Shown: piece after piece, positions 61,882 to 64,000 of the stretch
Numbering within the stretch: the stretch's first letter is position 1
How the letters are laid out: the number at the start of each line of letters is the position of its first letter
Assembly (NCBI RefSeq): GCF_019430885.1
Contig: NZ_JAHYBZ010000008.1
Location: 288,876-352,875 of the forward strand
Direction of reading: 5' to 3'
Source of the DNA: Roseomonas alba
GTDB taxonomy: Bacteria > Pseudomonadota > Alphaproteobacteria > Acetobacterales > Acetobacteraceae
DNA: 64,000 nt
Made by a program: the position numbers and the translations under genes
The notes under the pieces: generated by a model
Database searches by the model: none
Seen by the model: the letters and a program-made list of their open reading frames with translations, nothing else
What the model was told of the DNA's origin: nothing

Positions 61882-62988
61882 ATGGGCAGAGCAATGAATC
61901 CTGACACTCCAGCGCCCGGCGCCAGCCCTGCTCCCGCCACGCCCGCTCCCGTCACCGCCGCGCCGCCGACTGCGCCCGCCTCCCCGGCGCCTGCCGCGCC
62001 GACAGCCACGGCCCCGATAAGTCCGGCGGCGCCCGTCCCAACCGATGCCGCCGCGAATGCGGCTGTTGCGCCGGCCATGCCCGCGCAGACGGGCTCCGCT
62101 ACCGCGCCAGCCGACGCCGTCGCACCCACTCCCGCCGCCGGCGAGCCAACCACCTCGTTGACGACCGACGCTGCCGCGGCCTCTCCGCCGGCCGATCCGG
62201 CCGCCGCAGCTGCTCCGGCCCTGCCTGCCGACTCACTGGCCGCCGGCGCGGCACCCGCCATGCCGCCCGCCGGAGCCGACCCCGCCGTTCTCGCCGGCGC
62301 GCCGGTCGACCAGGTCGCCCAGGCGGCCAGCGACCACTCGCTCATGCATCTGGTGCTGCAGGCGGGCCCGGTCGTGCAGAGCGTCATGGGCGCGCTGGTC
62401 CTCGCCTCGATCGTCTGCTGGACGATCATGATCGAGAAGGGCTTCCTGCTGGGGGGCCTGCAACGCGAGATCAGGCGCCTCGGCGCGACCAGCGAGGGAG
62501 ATGCGGTGAATGGCGAGGGCCTCGCCGCGCGCATCCAGCGCGCCGCCGCGCGGGAATGGGCCGACGGCCGCGATGCCGGCGAGAGCCGCGCCGAATACCG
62601 CGAACGCATCGAACGCGCGATGCGCGAGACGCTGACCGTCGCGCTCCGCCGCGCCCAGCACGGCACGGCCTTCCTCGCCACCACCGGCGCGGTCGGGCCC
62701 TTCGTCGGACTGTTCGGCACGGTCTGGGGCATCATGGGATCCTTCCAGGGCATCGCGCAGTCGCGCGACACCTCGCTTGCCGTGGTGGCGCCGGGTATTG
62801 CCGAAGCACTGCTCGCCACCGCCATCGGCCTGTTCGCCGCCATCCCCGCGGTCATCGGCTACAACCGCATCGCGCGCCGCGTCGCGGGGCTGCGGGCGGA
62901 AGGGCTTGCGGCCATCTCGGCGATCGGCGCGCGGCTGTCGGCCCGGCCGCCCCGCGGCGGCCACGTCGCCGCCCGGGCGGCGGAGTAG
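61882..62988 (+). CDS. exbB: ExbB-type proton channel subunit with long Ala/Pro N-terminal extension
   Basis: A TolQ/ExbB/MotA-family proton channel energising TonB. Residues 1 to about 140 are Ala/Pro/Thr-rich low complexity with no clear signal peptide. The channel core begins near [20 protein letters not shown] and ILNIC-like [11 protein letters not shown] (TM1). It continues with [13 protein letters not shown] and a cytoplasmic loop, ending in the conserved [20 protein letters not shown] and [28 protein letters not shown] (TM2/TM3). 368 residues, longer than E. coli ExbB (244). ATG at 61882 or 61894. exbD starts 6 bp after the stop. Confidence 0.93.
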   Translation: MGRAMNPDTPAPGASPAPATPAPVTAAPPTAPASPAPAAPTATAPISPAAPVPTDAAANAAVAPAMPAQTGSATAPADAVAPTPAAGEPTTSLTTDAAAASPPADPAAAAAPALPADSLAAGAAPAMPPAGADPAVLAGAPVDQVAQAASDHSLMHLVLQAGPVVQSVMGALVLASIVCWTIMIEKGFLLGGLQREIRRLGATSEGDAVNGEGLAARIQRAAAREWADGRDAGESRAEYRERIERAMRETLTVALRRAQHGTAFLATTGAVGPFVGLFGTVWGIMGSFQGIAQSRDTSLAVVAPGIAEALLATAIGLFAAIPAVIGYNRIARRVAGLRAEGLAAISAIGARLSARPPRGGHVAARAAE

Positions 62989-62994
62989 CGCGCC

Positions 62995-63435
62995 ATGGCC
63001 ATGTCCGTCGGCGGCGAGAGCGGGGACGAGGACGACGCCGCCCCGATGTCCGAGATCAACGTCACGCCCTTCGTGGACGTGATGCTGGTCCTGCTGATCA
63101 TCTTCATGGTGGCGGCGCCGATGATGGTGACCGGCGTGCCGGTGGATCTGCCGCGCAATGCCGCGGCCCGCGCCACCAGCCCCACGCCTCCCGTCGTGCT
63201 GACGGTGACGCGCGAAGGCCTGATCCACATCGGGGAAGAGCGCATCGAGGAGAGCGCCCTCGCCACACGGCTTGGCATGATGAAGGCCGAGAATCCCGAG
63301 ATCGTCGTGCATGTGCGCGGTGACCGCGCCGTGGCCTACGGCGAGGTGCTGCGCATCATGGGACGCGTGACCACGGCCGGCATCACGCGCGTCTCCCTGA
63401 TCGCGGAGGTCGAGTCCGGCGGGACCGCGCGCTGA
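62995..63435 (+). CDS. exbD: ExbD-type biopolymer transport protein
   Basis: A 146-residue single-pass ExbD/TolR protein. The short acidic N terminus ([15 protein letters not shown]) precedes [22 protein letters not shown], with the essential transmembrane aspartate (Asp28). The periplasmic domain follows ([54 protein letters not shown]). Partner of ExbB and TonB in proton-driven outer-membrane transport. Between exbB and tonB in one operon. Confidence 0.95.
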   Translation: MAMSVGGESGDEDDAAPMSEINVTPFVDVMLVLLIIFMVAAPMMVTGVPVDLPRNAAARATSPTPPVVLTVTREGLIHIGEERIEESALATRLGMMKAENPEIVVHVRGDRAVAYGEVLRIMGRVTTAGITRVSLIAEVESGGTAR

Positions 63436-63438
63436 ACC

Positions 63439-64000
63439 ATGGCCATGCGCCAGCCCAAGCCCTCGATCGTATCCTTCGACGCGCTGCCCTTGCCGGCCTG
63501 CGCCGATGTCACGTCGCGCCTTCGCGTCATCGCCTCCGGCATCGCGGTGCTCCTGCATGGCGGGCTGGTGGCGTTCCTCCTGCTCTCCCCCGCCGTTACC
63601 CCCCCGAGCGCCGCGGTGTCGGAGGAGATCCCGATCGTCATCGCCATGGCCGAGCCGACGGTCGAGGAGCCCCTCCCCGAGCCCGAACCGGAACCCGCGG
63701 CGGCACCCGAGCCGGTGACGCAGCCACCACCCGAACCCGCGCCCCCCGAACCCCATCCGCCGGAACCGCCGCCACCCGAGGTGCCGCCGCCCGACCCCGC
63801 ACCGCCCGAGCCTCCGGCGCCGGAGCCCATGCCGCAGGAGCCCCCGCCACCGGAACCGGTGACGGAGCCGCCGCCCCCGGACCCGGCGCCCGAACCCGAG
63901 CCAACGCCGGACCCGCTGCCCGAGCCCCTGCCGGCACCACCGCCTCCACCGCCGCCCCAGCCGCAGCGCGAACCGCCGCCGCCCCAACCGCGGCCGCGGG
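63439..64000 (+). CDS. tonB: TonB, 5' part (cut by window end)
   Basis: The frame is open to the window edge. After a cytoplasmic stretch (MAMRQPKPSIVSFDALP and LPACADVTS) comes the membrane segment VIASGIAVLLHGGLVAFLLL, with a histidine inside the helix as in TonB. Then EEIPIVIAMAEPTVEEPL and a very long Pro/Glu-rich spacer of P-E-P and P-P-P repeats, typical of TonB's periplasm-spanning region. The C-terminal receptor-contact domain lies beyond the window. ATG at 63439, 3 bp after the exbD stop. Position behind exbB-exbD supports the call. Confidence 0.9.
   Translation, partial: MAMRQPKPSIVSFDALPLPACADVTSRLRVIASGIAVLLHGGLVAFLLLSPAVTPPSAAVSEEIPIVIAMAEPTVEEPLPEPEPEPAAAPEPVTQPPPEPAPPEPHPPEPPPPEVPPPDPAPPEPPAPEPMPQEPPPPEPVTEPPPPDPAPEPEPTPDPLPEPLPAPPPPPPPQPQREPPPPQPRPR

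Noticed and set aside
61677..61904. 75-codon ORF before exbB, considered as a HemP-like small protein
   Set aside because: The sequence lacks the HemP pattern and overlaps the exbB start; no ribosome site.

Overview
The window is very GC-rich, densely coding bacterial chromosome. Gene content and order suggest an alphaproteobacterium, most likely an Acetobacteraceae (Roseomonas-like) genome: hisB and hisH separated by a DUF2628 gene, hslVU, a 1560-residue NAD-glutamate dehydrogenase, a Bug-type solute receptor, MmcB, and a CHCC zinc-finger gene next to polA. This placement is inference from families, not a database match. No rRNA, tRNA, CRISPR array, transposase or phage gene was recognised.

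Layout. 0.3-3 kb: hisB-DUF2628-hisH-GNAT on the minus strand, then a PilZ gene. 3.5-4.0 kb: an isolated AT-rich gene for a papain-like (NlpC/P60-like) protein, probably acquired. 4.3-7.2 kb: hslV-hslU, a small unknown gene and a NUDIX hydrolase. 7.5-12.1 kb: an exported EF-hand protein, an exported protein built of five GPDRLG repeats, an OmpA-like protein whose start region is occupied by repeat DNA, and a JmjC/cupin oxygenase. 12.2-16.9 kb: the large glutamate dehydrogenase. 17.2-24.8 kb: a Bug receptor with a CMD protein, an alpha/beta hydrolase, a PerM-type permease, a patatin lipoprotein, MmcB and a PQQ-type sugar dehydrogenase. 25.0-30.4 kb: acyl-CoA metabolism (crotonase, two acyl-CoA dehydrogenases, CaiB-type CoA transferase) with a DUF808 membrane protein. 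30.5-36.3 kb: an LprI-like protein and an iron-uptake operon (imelysin, di-heme oxidoreductase, second imelysin, DUF1513) behind a Fur-like box. 36.4-43.1 kb: hybrid histidine kinase, MFS transporter, polA, CHCC zinc finger. 43.5-48.7 kb: NmrA-like reductase divergent from an HxlR regulator, a Gln-rich exported protein, an SDR, a glycosyltransferase and an asparaginase. 49.1-55.4 kb: M20 peptidase, threonine-synthase-like enzyme, DUF6653, M81 peptidase, an exported unknown, D-threonine-aldolase-like enzyme and a small membrane protein. 55.4-61.4 kb: MgtC/DUF4010, ThiF-like plus SDR pair, a leaderless ModA-like protein and an M3 oligopeptidase. 61.9-64 kb: exbB-exbD-tonB (tonB cut by the window end), also behind a possible Fur-like box.

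The most distinctive signal is non-coding. Almost every gene-free gap over 300 bp is filled by one mosaic repeat family (family 1, about 225-290 bp when complete), bounded on both sides by GGAGGGGCnnnGCCCCTCC-type hairpins and carrying internal hairpins. Complete or degenerate copies occur in both orientations, mostly between convergent genes. A second, unrelated family (family 2, about 120-150 bp, three copies) has a long central inverted repeat and terminal inverted repeats. Neither encodes a transposase. One family-1 copy has replaced the 5' end of the OmpA-like gene. The two Fur-like boxes tie the imelysin operon and the exbB-exbD-tonB operon, 25 kb apart, into one possible iron regulon.
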